A DNA stretch of 64,000 nucleotides from Clostridium sp. AF37-5 (GTDB lineage: Bacteria > Bacillota > Clostridia > Lachnospirales > Lachnospiraceae). Location of the stretch: assembly GCF_003477605.1 (NCBI RefSeq), contig NZ_QUDR01000001.1, forward strand, positions 124,001 to 188,000, written 5' to 3'. The notes under the pieces were generated by a model. That model made no database searches and was not told the DNA's origin. It worked only from the letters and a program-made list of their open reading frames with translations. A program made the position numbers and the translations under genes. Shown one piece after another: positions 40,741 through 50,721 of this stretch; positions within the stretch are counted from its first letter, which is position 1; each line of letters starts with the position of its first letter.

Positions 40741-42414
40741 GTGATTATAAAAACGATGGATGCCTCTTTTGTAAGAAAGTGTTTTCTTGCCGGGGCAAAT
40801 GCAATCGATGCAAAGAAGGAAGTAATAAACGATTTGAATGTGTTCCCTGTACCGGATGGTGATACAGGAACCAATATGACGATGACTATTATGTCTGCGG
40901 CAAAAGAAGTAGCAGCGTTAGAAAATCCGGATATGAAATCGCTTGGTAAAGCAATTTCCGGTGGCTCTTTACGTGGTGCAAGAGGAAACTCAGGTGTTAT
41001 TTTGTCGCAATTACTCCGTGGATTCACGAAAGAAGTGTCAAAGGTTGATGAAGTGGATGTCGATGTTTTGACAAAAGCCTTTGAACGTGCTGTAGAATCT
41101 GCGTATAAAGCAGTGATGAAACCAAAAGAAGGAACGATTCTTACAGTTGCCCGCGGTGGTGCAGATAAAGCAATTGAGTTAAATGGGCGCACGGATAACA
41201 TTGCAGAGTTTATGAACAGCGTAATTATGCATATGCGTGATGTGTTAGAACAGACGCCGGAACTTTTGCCGGTGTTAAAAGAGGCCGGTGTTGTGGATTC
41301 CGGTGGAGAGGGTCTTGTTACCGTGTTGGAAGGTGCATATACCGCGTTGATTGGCAAGGAAGTGAAAATCGATGTGGAACCGGCTGCCACTCCTGTTAAG
41401 AAACCAAGCATGGGAGCAGATGCCGGCGTTGTTGCTGAGGCGGATATTAAATTTGGCTACTGCACCGAGTTTATCATTATGCTTGAAAAGCCATTTGGAA
41501 GGAAAGAAGAAATGGAATTTAAGGCATTTTTGGAATCCATTGGTGATTCGATTGTCTGTGTTGCCGATGAGGAAATTGTTAAAATTCATGTGCACACAAA
41601 CGACCCGGGTCTTGCGATTCAGAAAGCGCTTACCTATGGTTCTCTGACACGCATGAAAATTGATAATATGCGCGAAGAACATCACGAGCGTGTCATCAAA
41701 AATGCCAGCGAGATGGCAAAACAGCAGAAACAAGAAGAAAAGAAAGTGGAATTTAAAGAAAATGGTTTTATCAGTGTTTCGGTCGGAGATGGACTTACGG
41801 ATTTGTTCCATGAACTTGGTGTGGATGAAGTGATTGAAGGCGGTCAGACGATGAATCCGAGTACTGAGGATATTCTTGGTGCGATTGAGAAAATTCCTGC
41901 GAAAAACATCTATATTCTGCCAAATAACGGTAATATTATTTTGGCGGCACAGCAGGCAAAGGATTTGACAAAGGATAAGGCGGTTCACGTAATTCCAACG
42001 AAAAATATTCCGCAGGGAATTGCAGCAATGATTAACTTTGTGGAAGGATTTACACCGGAGCAGAATGAAGAGGCGATGACAGAAGCACTATCCGAGGTGA
42101 AATCCGGACAGGTCACTTATGCGGTAAGAGATACTGTAATTGACGGGAAGGAAATTAAAGCCGGCAATATCATGGGATTGAGCGATAAGACGATTGAGAT
42201 AGTTGGCACCGATGTAGTGGATACGACAATTGATTTATTAAAAAAGATGATGGATGAAGAATCGGAACTCATTACCATTTATTATGGTGAAGAGGGAACC
42301 AAAGAAGATGCAGAAAAAATCGCAAAAGCCATTGAGGGGATTGATGACGAGATGGAAGTCGAGATTCAGTATGGCGGACAGCCGATTTATTACTACTTTG
42401 TATCCGTAGAGTAG
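40741..42414 (+). CDS. DAK2-domain protein (YloV/FakA-like kinase)
   Basis: 557 residues. The N-terminal DAK2 ATP-binding domain shows NVFPVPDGDTGTNM, GSLRGARGNSGVILSQLLRG and VDSGGEGLVTVLEGA. The middle and C-terminal parts match FakA/YloV (FGYCTEFIIMLEKPF, VHTNDPGLAIQKAL). FakA phosphorylates fatty acids delivered by FakB for membrane lipid synthesis. GTG 40741 is six bases after GGAGGAG; the TTG at 40714 overlaps the preceding stop region and is less likely. No fakB gene is adjacent. Confidence 0.88.
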   Translation: MIIKTMDASFVRKCFLAGANAIDAKKEVINDLNVFPVPDGDTGTNMTMTIMSAAKEVAALENPDMKSLGKAISGGSLRGARGNSGVILSQLLRGFTKEVSKVDEVDVDVLTKAFERAVESAYKAVMKPKEGTILTVARGGADKAIELNGRTDNIAEFMNSVIMHMRDVLEQTPELLPVLKEAGVVDSGGEGLVTVLEGAYTALIGKEVKIDVEPAATPVKKPSMGADAGVVAEADIKFGYCTEFIIMLEKPFGRKEEMEFKAFLESIGDSIVCVADEEIVKIHVHTNDPGLAIQKALTYGSLTRMKIDNMREEHHERVIKNASEMAKQQKQEEKKVEFKENGFISVSVGDGLTDLFHELGVDEVIEGGQTMNPSTEDILGAIEKIPAKNIYILPNNGNIILAAQQAKDLTKDKAVHVIPTKNIPQGIAAMINFVEGFTPEQNEEAMTEALSEVKSGQVTYAVRDTVIDGKEIKAGNIMGLSDKTIEIVGTDVVDTTIDLLKKMMDEESELITIYYGEEGTKEDAEKIAKAIEGIDDEMEVEIQYGGQPIYYYFVSVE

Positions 42415-42445
42415 TGAAATTATAAATACAGATGGAGGATGAATA

Positions 42446-43045
42446 ATGAATATTGTATGTTTGGACTTAGAGGGCGTACTGGTACCTGAAATTTGGATTG
42501 CTTTTGCAAAAGCAAGTGGAATCCCGGAGTTAAAAAGAACGACGAGAGACGAACCGGATTATGATAAACTGATGAATTGGCGTCTCGGTATTTTGAAAGA
42601 GCATGGACTTGGACTGAAAGAAATTCAGGAAACGATTGCTACGATTGACCCGATTCCGGGAGCAAAAGAATTTCTGGATGAACTGCGCAAAACGACACAG
42701 GTTATTATCATCAGTGATACATTTACTCAGTTTGCGGCTCCGCTTATGGAAAAACTGGGATGGCCTACCATTTTCTGCAATTCTCTGGAAGTAGCAGAAA
42801 ACGGTGAGATTACCGGATTTAAGATGCGAATTGAAAATTCCAAATATACAACAGTGAAAGCACTGCAGTCGATTGGTTATGAAACGATTGCCAGCGGTGA
42901 CAGCTATAATGATTTGGGAATGATTCAGGCAAGTAAGGCAGGTTTCTTATTTAAGAGTACTGAGCAGATTAAGAAGGATCATCCGGAACTTCCTGCTTTT
43001 GAAGAGTATGATGAGTTACTTGCTGCCATAAAAAAAGCATTATAA
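42446..43045 (+). CDS. thrH: ThrH-type phosphoserine phosphatase/homoserine phosphotransferase
   Basis: 199 residues, HAD superfamily. Motif I is CLDLEGVLVPEIW (D-x-E form typical of ThrH), motif II ISDTF, and motif IV SGDSYNDLGMIQ. ThrH enzymes remove phosphate from phosphoserine and can pass it to homoserine. With serC and serA at 50.7-53.0 kb and no serB seen, it is the best candidate for the last step of serine synthesis. TGGAGG precedes the ATG. Confidence 0.88.
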   Translation: MNIVCLDLEGVLVPEIWIAFAKASGIPELKRTTRDEPDYDKLMNWRLGILKEHGLGLKEIQETIATIDPIPGAKEFLDELRKTTQVIIISDTFTQFAAPLMEKLGWPTIFCNSLEVAENGEITGFKMRIENSKYTTVKALQSIGYETIASGDSYNDLGMIQASKAGFLFKSTEQIKKDHPELPAFEEYDELLAAIKKAL

Positions 43046-43066
43046 TCAATAGAAAGTGTGACAAAA

Positions 43067-43942
43067 ATGTCAAAACAAATTGGACGTAATGAGCCATGCT
43101 GGTGTGGCAGCGGACGCAAATATAAGGTCTGTCACGCCGGTTTTGATGCAAAGATTGAATCTTATCGTGAGAAAGGACACATTGTGCCGCCTCACCACAT
43201 CATCAAAACACCGGCTCAGATTGAACAAATAAAGGAAAGTTGTAAAATTAACATTGCTATTTTGGATTATCTGGAAGAGCATATTTATGAGGGGATGAAT
43301 ACCAAAGAAATTGATCAAATTGTGTATGATATGACAACCAAAAGAGGCGGAATCCCGGCACCTTTAAATTATGAAGGATTTCCGTATAGTGTCTGTACTT
43401 CGGTAAATGACCAGGTATGTCATGGTTTTCCGTCAGAAGATGTCATATTAAAATCGGGCGATATTGTGAATGTCGATTGTTCGACAATCTTAAATGGATA
43501 TTTTTCAGATTCTTCCCGTATGTTTTGCATCGGTGAGGTGTCACCGGAGAAAAAACGTCTTGTACAGGTAACAAGAGAGTGTGTGAAGAAAGGATTAGAA
43601 CAGGTCAAGCCATGGGGATTCCTTGGTGATATGGGTCAGGCGGTGCATGATCATGCAGCGGCAAACGGCTACACGGTGGTCCGTGAAATTGGCGGACACG
43701 GTGTCGGGCTTGAGTTCCATGAGGAGCCATGGGTTGGTTATCATTCCAAACGAGGCGAAGAGATGCTGTTAGTGCCTGGTATGATATTTACGATTGAGCC
43801 TATGGTAAATATGGGAAAAGAAGATATTATAACCGATTCACAAAATGGCTGGGAAGTTTATACAAAAGATCATATGCCATCGGCACAGTGGGAAATTATG
43901 GTGCTTGTGACAGAGGAAGGAAATGAGGTATTGTGTTGGTAG
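43067..43942 (+). CDS. map: Type I methionine aminopeptidase with N-terminal SEC-C motif
   Basis: 291 residues. An N-terminal zinc SEC-C motif (GRNEPCWCGSGRKYKVCH) precedes the peptidase. Metal ligands are visible: Asp in IVNVDCSTILNGYFSDSSR (both aspartates), His in IGGHGVGLEFHEEP, Glu in FTIEPMVNMG and a Glu near the C-terminus in QWEIMVLVTEEG. It removes the initiator methionine. SEC-C forms are thought to dock on the ribosome. ATG 43067 is preferred over GTG 43058; the ribosome site is weak. It is 21 bp after thrH. Confidence 0.93.
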   Translation: MSKQIGRNEPCWCGSGRKYKVCHAGFDAKIESYREKGHIVPPHHIIKTPAQIEQIKESCKINIAILDYLEEHIYEGMNTKEIDQIVYDMTTKRGGIPAPLNYEGFPYSVCTSVNDQVCHGFPSEDVILKSGDIVNVDCSTILNGYFSDSSRMFCIGEVSPEKKRLVQVTRECVKKGLEQVKPWGFLGDMGQAVHDHAAANGYTVVREIGGHGVGLEFHEEPWVGYHSKRGEEMLLVPGMIFTIEPMVNMGKEDIITDSQNGWEVYTKDHMPSAQWEIMVLVTEEGNEVLCW

Positions 43943-43985
43943 TTTACTGATTTCTTAGGAAATCAAGGAAAAGGGAGGTTTTACT

Positions 43986-45041
43986 ATGTTAATTGGGGAA
44001 ACAGAACAAAAACGAAGTGTTCATTTTTTTGCTATAATGTTAGCACTGAGTTTGTGTATGCATACGGCATTGTGTATTTTCTTTTATTGTATTGGTGTAA
44101 CAATTTTATACGTGTTTAATATTGCAAGTGTTGTGATCTATTTATTGTTGCTTTTTTTGGTTTCTCGTGTGAAGCATATGGAGAGATGGATGCTGGTACC
44201 ATTTGCCGAAGTGCTTGTACATGTACTTTTGTGTAACCTGTGCTTAGGCTGGGGATATGGCTTTTCTTTATACGGCTTTATGCTTATTCCGGTTATTTAC
44301 TACATTGCGTGTATTCATATGAAGAGCCGAATCGGTGTGGTCACGTCAAGTGTGCTTGGTATTTTTGATTTGCTTGTGATTGTTCTCTCGGCATCGTCAG
44401 CCGGAGAAATTAATAAATTACCGGGTATGTCAAACCATGAGATGCTTGTTATTTTTGCAATTAATGTAGCTATCTGTACCATTTTTCTAATGGCTTATTC
44501 TGCGTACTTTGTTGTTGCAATACGCAGTGCGACAAATGTGTTGGAGGAGCGGAATGATGAACTTGATTTTATGGTTCATTACGATGCACTCACAAATATG
44601 AGAAATCGCCAGAATATGGATGAAATATTTGAGGAATACGAGTGTTATGAAAAAGATTATTGTGTGGTGCAGATGGATTTGGATAATTTCAAACAGACAA
44701 ACCGTACGTACGGTCATTCCTGCGGAGATGAACTTTTGATTAATCTTTCTTATCTAATCCGCCAGGCAGTGAGAAACCGTGGTGAAGTGTGCCGCTGGGG
44801 CGGTGATGAAGTGTTACTGCTTCTGAAGATGGATAAAAAAAGCGGGTACCGATTAACGGAAAAAATTCGCAAAGAAATTGCGGACTATGTACTTACTTAC
44901 CAGCGTCAGCGTGTGTCAGTTACGGCAACGTTTGGATTTGTATACTGCGATGAAAAACAGACAATGAAAGAGCGGATTGCACTTGCAGATTCGCGTTTGA
45001 ATCAGGGGAAGGAAAAGGGGAAAAATCAGGTCGTGAACTAA
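43986..45041 (+). CDS. Membrane GGDEF diguanylate cyclase
   Basis: 351 residues. Six or so membrane helices (about 14-188) precede a GGDEF domain (about 198-345): HYDALTNMRNRQNMDEIF, MDLDNFKQTNRTYGHSCGDE and the active-site loop CRWGGDEVLLLL, where Val replaces the usual Phe. Substitution at that position is tolerated in some active cyclases. It would make cyclic di-GMP in response to a membrane signal. GGGAGG precedes the ATG. No EAL or PilZ gene is close. Confidence 0.85.
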   Translation: MLIGETEQKRSVHFFAIMLALSLCMHTALCIFFYCIGVTILYVFNIASVVIYLLLLFLVSRVKHMERWMLVPFAEVLVHVLLCNLCLGWGYGFSLYGFMLIPVIYYIACIHMKSRIGVVTSSVLGIFDLLVIVLSASSAGEINKLPGMSNHEMLVIFAINVAICTIFLMAYSAYFVVAIRSATNVLEERNDELDFMVHYDALTNMRNRQNMDEIFEEYECYEKDYCVVQMDLDNFKQTNRTYGHSCGDELLINLSYLIRQAVRNRGEVCRWGGDEVLLLLKMDKKSGYRLTEKIRKEIADYVLTYQRQRVSVTATFGFVYCDEKQTMKERIALADSRLNQGKEKGKNQVVN

Positions 45042-45079
45042 AAATGAATTAGTTTTACGAAAAGAAAGGAATCAATACG

Positions 45080-45949
45080 ATGAATGAGTTTCTTGATATT
45101 TTCATGGAAGCAGGAGTGGATACATTAAAACTTATCCCATTTCTTTTTCTTACCTATATTTTAATGGAGTGGCTCGAACACCGCACCGGAAGCCATACAC
45201 AGGCGGCGATTTTGCGCGCCGGAAAAGCAGGACCGGTATTTGGTGGAATTTTAGGTATTGTGCCACAGTGTGGCTTTTCGGCAGCAGCATCAAATCTGTA
45301 TTCCGGTGGTTTGATTACGGCGGGCGCTTTGGTGGCTGTCTTTTTGTCTACTTCTGACGAAATGCTTCCGATTTTTATTTCTGAGGCAGTACCTGCATGG
45401 ACAATCATTAAGATTTTGGCGGTTAAAATGGTAATGGGAATCCTTTTTGGCTTCCTTTTGGACTTTTTGTATCACAGTATCTGGGGCAGAAAAATGAGAT
45501 ACCGGAACATCCATACAATGTGTGAGAGTGAACACTGTAAATGTGATGATGAGGGGATTTTTTTCTCGGCGCTGCGTCACACAATTCACATTACCATTTT
45601 TTTGTTTTTGGTAACACTTGTTCTGGAAGCTGTTATTGATGGTGTGGGTGAAGATGCTTTAGCCGGATTTCTTATGGACCGTCCGGTTCTCGGCGAGATT
45701 TTGGCGGGGGCAATTGGCATGGTTCCAAACTGTGCGTCGTCCGTAGTCATTACTCAGCTCTATTTACAGAAAGTCATTGGCGCCGGCCCGATGATGGCAG
45801 GATTATTTACCAATGCCGGTGTCGGCGCACTTGTTTTGTGCCGCATGAACCGCAAACACGTAAAACAAAACGTCGGTATTTTGTGTTATTTATATGTGGC
45901 GGGGGTTGTTGGAGGAATTTTGATTGATTTGCTTGGAATCAATTTTTAA
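45080..45949 (+). CDS. ArsP_2-type putative heavy-metal permease
   Basis: 289 residues, about eight to ten membrane helices in two repeats. Each repeat has a related core: GIVPQCGFSAAASNLYSGGL then FLSTSDEMLPIF, and GMVPNCASSVVITQLYLQKV then LFTNAGVGALVL. The joining loop is rich in possible metal ligands (HTMCESEHCKCDDEG). The family (putative 10-TM arsenic or manganese exporters) is poorly characterised. GAAAGGA precedes the ATG. Transported ion unknown. Confidence 0.8.
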   Translation: MNEFLDIFMEAGVDTLKLIPFLFLTYILMEWLEHRTGSHTQAAILRAGKAGPVFGGILGIVPQCGFSAAASNLYSGGLITAGALVAVFLSTSDEMLPIFISEAVPAWTIIKILAVKMVMGILFGFLLDFLYHSIWGRKMRYRNIHTMCESEHCKCDDEGIFFSALRHTIHITIFLFLVTLVLEAVIDGVGEDALAGFLMDRPVLGEILAGAIGMVPNCASSVVITQLYLQKVIGAGPMMAGLFTNAGVGALVLCRMNRKHVKQNVGILCYLYVAGVVGGILIDLLGINF

Positions 45950-46012
45950 TACTTGTTATTAGAGTTTTTAACTGTGGATAAGATAGTGGTAATGTTATTG
46001 AAGTTCGTTGTT

Positions 46013-46069
46013 AGAAAAATCAGACCGGGTTTCAACCTGAGGGACGTTGAAATCCGGTCTGATTTTTCT
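46013..46069 (+). terminator. Strong terminator hairpin
   Basis: Long stem: AAAAATCAGACCGG pairs with CCGGTCTGATTTTT, continued inside by TTTCAAC/GTTGAAA around a 9-base loop, ending in five T residues. Arms are symmetrical, so it could act on either strand; it ends the permease transcript. Confidence 0.88.
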
Positions 46070-46108
46070 AATAAAGCAACAATTAAAACATTTCCATATC
46101 GTGTTTAC

Positions 46109-46138
46109 TTGACATAAAGCCCCATCTTGCTTTATACT
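46109..46138 (+). promoter_or_regulatory. Promoter of leuB-ilvD-ilvB
   Basis: Perfect TTGACA (46109-46114), 18-bp spacer, TATACT (46133-46138). The leader before leuB is under 60 bases and holds no T-box or leader peptide that I can see. Confidence 0.75.
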
Positions 46139-46196
46139 AGGAGATTATGAGGGGAAGTTTACCCTTTTATGAAACGAAATGGAGATGAGAGAGAGA

Positions 46197-47282
46197 ATGA
46201 ACTACCATATTGCAGTGATTCCCGGAGACGGAATCGGACCTGAAATTGTGGCAGAAGCTAAAAAGGTATTGAATAAAGTGGCAGATACATATGGGCACAC
46301 ATTTGAATACGAAGAATTGTTGATGGGCGGCTGTTCCATTGACGCATACGGCGAGCCTTTGACAGATGAAACCTTAGAGCGTGCAAGAAAAAGTGATTCG
46401 ATTTTGCTTGGTGCGGTCGGTGGACGAGTCGGAGTGGACAGCTGGTATGAATTGCCACCGGAAAAAAGACCGGAAGCAGGTCTTTTGAAAATTCGTAAGG
46501 GACTTGGCTTATTCTGCAACCTTCGTCCGGCAATTCTGTTTGAAGAATTGAGCGGCGCTTGTCCGTTGAAGGAAGAAATTGTAGAAGGTGGTTTTGATTT
46601 TATCTTTGCCCGTGAGTTGACGGGTGGTCTTTACTTCGGTGAACGCTATACCAAAGAAATTGATGGCGTGCGCACCGCAGTGGACACTTTAAAATATGAT
46701 GAAAATGAGATTCGCAGAATTGCCATTCAGGCGTTTGAGATTGCGATGAAGAGAAATAAAAAAGTCTGCAGTGTTGATAAAGCAAACGTATTGGATTCTT
46801 CCAGACTTTGGAGCAAAGTCGTCGAGGAAGTCAGCAAGGATTATCCGGAAGTGACATTGACAAATATGCTGGTTGACAACTGTGCAATGCAGATTGTAAG
46901 AGATCCAAAACAGTTTGATGTCATTTTGACAGAGAATATGTTTGGCGATATTTTGTCGGATGAGGCAAGTATGGTAACCGGTTCTTTAGGAATGCTTTCT
47001 TCTGCAAGTTTAGGTGAGGGAACCTTTGGTATGTATGAGCCAAGTCACGGGTCAGCACCGGATATCGCAGGACAAAATAAGGCAAATCCGATTGCGACGA
47101 TTTTATCGGCAGCTATGTTACTACGTTATTCCTTTGGACTTTCCAAAGAAGCAGATGCGGTTGAAAATGCCGTCAAGACTGTACTCAAAAAAGGAATGCG
47201 TACGATTGATATTATGGATGAAGGTAAGACTCTGCTTGGTACAAAAGAAATGGGCGATGCCATTGCTGCAGAGATTGAATAG
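46197..47282 (+). CDS. leuB: 3-isopropylmalate dehydrogenase
   Basis: 361 residues. Oxidises and decarboxylates 3-isopropylmalate in leucine synthesis. Seen: [38 protein letters not shown], the substrate region [23 protein letters not shown] and metal/NAD site [14 protein letters not shown]...[22 protein letters not shown] 46197 gives the canonical start; the frame is open to 46179. It works after LeuCD, which lie 34 kb away in the window. ilvD begins 12 bp after the stop. Confidence 0.96.
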   Translation: MNYHIAVIPGDGIGPEIVAEAKKVLNKVADTYGHTFEYEELLMGGCSIDAYGEPLTDETLERARKSDSILLGAVGGRVGVDSWYELPPEKRPEAGLLKIRKGLGLFCNLRPAILFEELSGACPLKEEIVEGGFDFIFARELTGGLYFGERYTKEIDGVRTAVDTLKYDENEIRRIAIQAFEIAMKRNKKVCSVDKANVLDSSRLWSKVVEEVSKDYPEVTLTNMLVDNCAMQIVRDPKQFDVILTENMFGDILSDEASMVTGSLGMLSSASLGEGTFGMYEPSHGSAPDIAGQNKANPIATILSAAMLLRYSFGLSKEADAVENAVKTVLKKGMRTIDIMDEGKTLLGTKEMGDAIAAEIE

Positions 47283-47294
47283 GAGGACGACAAG

Positions 47295-48953
47295 ATGAAA
47301 AGTGATTCAGTAAAAAAAGGAATGCAGACAGCACCACAGCGTTCTTTGTTTAATGCGCTTGGTTTGACAAAAGAAGAGCTGGAAAAGCCGCTTGTAGCTA
47401 TTGTCAGCTCTTATAATGAAATTGTTCCGGGTCATATGAATCTGGATAAAATTGTAGAGGCAGCAAAACTTGGTGTCGCTATGGCAGGTGGTACACCAAT
47501 TGTATTCCCGGCAATTGCCGTTTGTGATGGTATTGCGATGGGACATGTGGGAATGAAATATTCTTTGGTAACCCGTGACTTGATTGCGGATTCAACCGAG
47601 TGTATGGCACTTGCACATGCTTTTGATGCGATGGTAATGGTGCCAAACTGTGATAAAAACGTACCGGGTCTTTTGATGGCTGCGGCACGTGTGAATATTC
47701 CAACCGTATTTGTCAGCGGTGGTCCAATGTTAGCCGGCCATGTGCAGGGACAGAGAACTTCTCTTTCAAGTATGTTTGAGGCAGTTGGTGCTCATGCGGC
47801 AGGCAAAATGACCGAAGAGCAGGTGGATGATTATGTCAGCCATGCCTGCCCGACTTGTGGTTCTTGCTCCGGTATGTATACAGCAAACTCCATGAACTGT
47901 CTGACCGAGGCAATTGGTATGGGACTTCAGGGCAATGGTACAATTCCGGCTGTATATTCCGACCGAATCAAACTGGCAAAACATGCCGGTATGCAGGTTA
48001 TGGAAATGTATAAGAAAAATATCCGTCCACGTGACATTATGTGTGAGAAAGCATTTTTAAATGCGATGACAGTTGATATGGCACTTGGATGTTCGACCAA
48101 TACGATGCTTCATCTGCCGGCAATTGCTCATGAAGCAGGCGTAAAACTGAATCTTGATATTGCCAATGAAATTAGTGCAAAGACACCTAACCTTTGTCAT
48201 CTGGCACCGGCAGGGCACACCTATATGGAACAGTTGAATGAGGCAGGCGGTGTTTATGCGGTAATGAATGAGCTGAATAAGAAGGGGCTTCTTTATACAG
48301 ACCTTATGACTGTGACCGGAAAGACAGTAGGTGAGAACATTGAACATGTAGTAAACCGTAATCCGGAAGTGATTCGTCCAATTGATAATCCATACAGTGA
48401 AACTGGTGGCATCGCCGTTTTGAAAGGTAACTTGGCACCGGATTCCGGCGTTGTAAAACGTTCTGCCGTAGTACCGGAAATGATGGTTCATGAAGGTCCG
48501 GCGCGTGTCTTTGACTGCGAGGAAGATGCAATTGCTGCTATCAAGGGCGGTAAAATTGTTGCAGGAGATGTTGTTGTTATCCGCTATGAGGGACCAAAGG
48601 GTGGTCCGGGTATGAGAGAGATGCTCAATCCAACTTCTGCAATTGCCGGTATGGGACTTGGCTCTTCCGTTGCTTTGATTACGGATGGACGTTTCTCAGG
48701 AGCTTCCCGTGGTGCTTCGATTGGACATGTTTCACCGGAAGCAGCGGTTGGTGGTCCGATTGCTCTTGTAGAAGAAGGAGACATCATTAAGATTAACATT
48801 CCGGAAAATACTTTGATGGTAGATGTTTCAGATGAAGAGATGGAGAAGAGACGCAAAAACTGGCAGCCACGAGAGCCGAAAGTGACAAGCGGTTACTTAC
48901 GTCGTTATGCCAATATGGTAACAAGTGGCAGCACAGGAGCAATTTTGAAATAA
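47295..48953 (+). CDS. ilvD: Dihydroxy-acid dehydratase
   Basis: 552 residues. Dehydrates dihydroxy acids to the keto acids that become valine, isoleucine and leucine, using an iron-sulphur cluster. Cluster cysteines are in [10 protein letters not shown] and [20 protein letters not shown]; also [20 protein letters not shown] near the C-terminus. AGGAGGA precedes the ATG. Second gene of the leuB operon. Confidence 0.97.
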   Translation: MKSDSVKKGMQTAPQRSLFNALGLTKEELEKPLVAIVSSYNEIVPGHMNLDKIVEAAKLGVAMAGGTPIVFPAIAVCDGIAMGHVGMKYSLVTRDLIADSTECMALAHAFDAMVMVPNCDKNVPGLLMAAARVNIPTVFVSGGPMLAGHVQGQRTSLSSMFEAVGAHAAGKMTEEQVDDYVSHACPTCGSCSGMYTANSMNCLTEAIGMGLQGNGTIPAVYSDRIKLAKHAGMQVMEMYKKNIRPRDIMCEKAFLNAMTVDMALGCSTNTMLHLPAIAHEAGVKLNLDIANEISAKTPNLCHLAPAGHTYMEQLNEAGGVYAVMNELNKKGLLYTDLMTVTGKTVGENIEHVVNRNPEVIRPIDNPYSETGGIAVLKGNLAPDSGVVKRSAVVPEMMVHEGPARVFDCEEDAIAAIKGGKIVAGDVVVIRYEGPKGGPGMREMLNPTSAIAGMGLGSSVALITDGRFSGASRGASIGHVSPEAAVGGPIALVEEGDIIKINIPENTLMVDVSDEEMEKRRKNWQPREPKVTSGYLRRYANMVTSGSTGAILK

Positions 48954-49004
48954 TACGATGCGTGTGAGAATAGGGAAACAGACGAAAAGAAAGAGGTGCA
49001 AGGT

Positions 49005-50693
49005 ATGCAAATAAATGGGTCACAGATTATGATTGAATGTCTGCTTGAGCAGGGCGTAGATACCATCTTTGGTTATCCGGGAGGTTCTATTTTAAACGTG
49101 TACGATGAATTATATCGTTATCAGGATAGAATCCGTCACGTGCTTACCTCTCATGAGCAGGGAGCTTCCCATGCGGCAGACGGTTATGCCAGAGCAACAG
49201 GAAAAGTTGGCGTGTGTATGGCAACGAGCGGACCGGGAGCAACGAACTTAGTTACCGGTATTGCAACGGCATATATGGATTCTGTACCGATGGTTGCGAT
49301 TACCTGTAATGTTACACTTCCGATGCTTGGAAAAGATTCCTTCCAGGAGGTTGATATTGCCGGTGTCACAATGCCGATTACGAAACATAGTTTTATTGTA
49401 AAAGATGTAAAGGATTTGGCTGCGGTTATGCGCCGTGCCTTTAAGATTGCACAGACCGGTCGTCCGGGTCCTGTTTTGGTGGATGTAACAAAGGATGTAA
49501 CGGCTGCAGTGACCGATTTTACACCACAGACACCGGAATTGATTCAGAGACAGGTTGACACGATTGATGAAAAAGATATCGAAAGTGTAGTCAATGCAAT
49601 TAAAAAATCGCAGAGACCAATGATTTTTGTCGGCGGTGGTGCCGTAATTTCCGGCGCAGAGAAAGAATTAAAAGAATTTGTCTATAAGGTAGACGCTCCG
49701 GTAACGGATACTTTGATGGGAAAAGGTGCATTTGACGGCACAGACCCATATTATACAGGAATGCTTGGTATGCATGGTACAAAGACAGCAAACTTAAGTG
49801 TAACCGAATGTGACTTATTGATTGTATTAGGTGCCAGATTTTCAGACCGTGTTACGGGAAATGCAAAGAAATTTGCAAACCGTGCAGAAATTGTTCATAT
49901 TGATATTGATCCGGCTGAAATTAATAAAAATATTCCGGTGGATTATTCCATTATCGGTGATTTAAAGGCAGTTTTGGAAATCTTAAACCGCAAATTGGAG
50001 CAGCACTATCATAAGGCTTGGGTTGATAAGGTTATGGCGAGAAAAGAAGCTTTGCCGCTTTCTTATCACACGGATGCTCTTACAGGACCTTATGTGATTG
50101 AGCGAATCAGTGAACTTACCGATAACGAAGCTATTATTACGACTGATGTCGGCCAGCACCAGATGTGGGCGGCACAGTATTATAAATACCGCTCTCCGAG
50201 ACATTTTATTACGTCCGGCGGAATGGGTACGATGGGATATGGTCTTGGTGCCTGTATCGGTGCGAAAGTCGGAGTGCCTGACACACCGGTTATTAACATC
50301 GCAGGAGACGGATGTTTCCGCATGAACATGAATGAGATTGCGACAGCAACAAGATATAATATTCCGATTATTGAAGTAGTATTTAATAACCATGCACTTG
50401 GCATGGTAAGACAGTGGCAGACCTTGTTTTATGGTAAGAGATATTCTCAGACCATTTTGGAAGATAAAGTAGACTATTGCAAAGTATCAGAAGCAATGGG
50501 TGCAAAAGCAATCCGTGTAACGAAAAAAGAGGAGATTGACGATGCGATTAAGACTGCATTGTCAGCAGAGGTACCGGTTGTGATTGAAGTCGTAATCAAC
50601 CAGGATGACAAGGTATGGCCAATGGTTGCTCCGGGAGCAGCGATTGAAGATTCTTTTGATGAGAAAGATCAGGAGAATCGCATTCAGAATTAA
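49005..50693 (+). CDS. ilvB: Acetolactate synthase large subunit
   Basis: 562 residues, thiamine-diphosphate enzyme joining two pyruvates (or pyruvate and 2-ketobutyrate). The catalytic Glu is in SHEQGASHAADGYARATGK; the TPP site is NIAGDGCFRMNMNEIATA...VFNNHALGMVRQWQ; FAD-domain GARFSDRVTGNA is present. ATG 49005 is six bases after AAGAGGTG. No regulatory subunit gene (ilvN) follows; serC is next. Either the small subunit is elsewhere or regulation differs. Confidence 0.95.
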   Translation: MQINGSQIMIECLLEQGVDTIFGYPGGSILNVYDELYRYQDRIRHVLTSHEQGASHAADGYARATGKVGVCMATSGPGATNLVTGIATAYMDSVPMVAITCNVTLPMLGKDSFQEVDIAGVTMPITKHSFIVKDVKDLAAVMRRAFKIAQTGRPGPVLVDVTKDVTAAVTDFTPQTPELIQRQVDTIDEKDIESVVNAIKKSQRPMIFVGGGAVISGAEKELKEFVYKVDAPVTDTLMGKGAFDGTDPYYTGMLGMHGTKTANLSVTECDLLIVLGARFSDRVTGNAKKFANRAEIVHIDIDPAEINKNIPVDYSIIGDLKAVLEILNRKLEQHYHKAWVDKVMARKEALPLSYHTDALTGPYVIERISELTDNEAIITTDVGQHQMWAAQYYKYRSPRHFITSGGMGTMGYGLGACIGAKVGVPDTPVINIAGDGCFRMNMNEIATATRYNIPIIEVVFNNHALGMVRQWQTLFYGKRYSQTILEDKVDYCKVSEAMGAKAIRVTKKEEIDDAIKTALSAEVPVVIEVVINQDDKVWPMVAPGAAIEDSFDEKDQENRIQN

Positions 50694-50721
50694 TTAACAG
50701 TTATGTAAGGAGGATATAACA

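Noticed and set aside
40329..41411. 360-codon minus-strand frame opposite the Asp23-like and DAK2 genes
   Set aside because: Entirely antisense to two well-recognised genes with ribosome sites; the product resembles no protein and is low in complexity.
41275..41988. 237-codon minus-strand frame in the DAK2 gene
   Set aside because: Antisense to a clear gene; composition typical of reverse-strand shadow.
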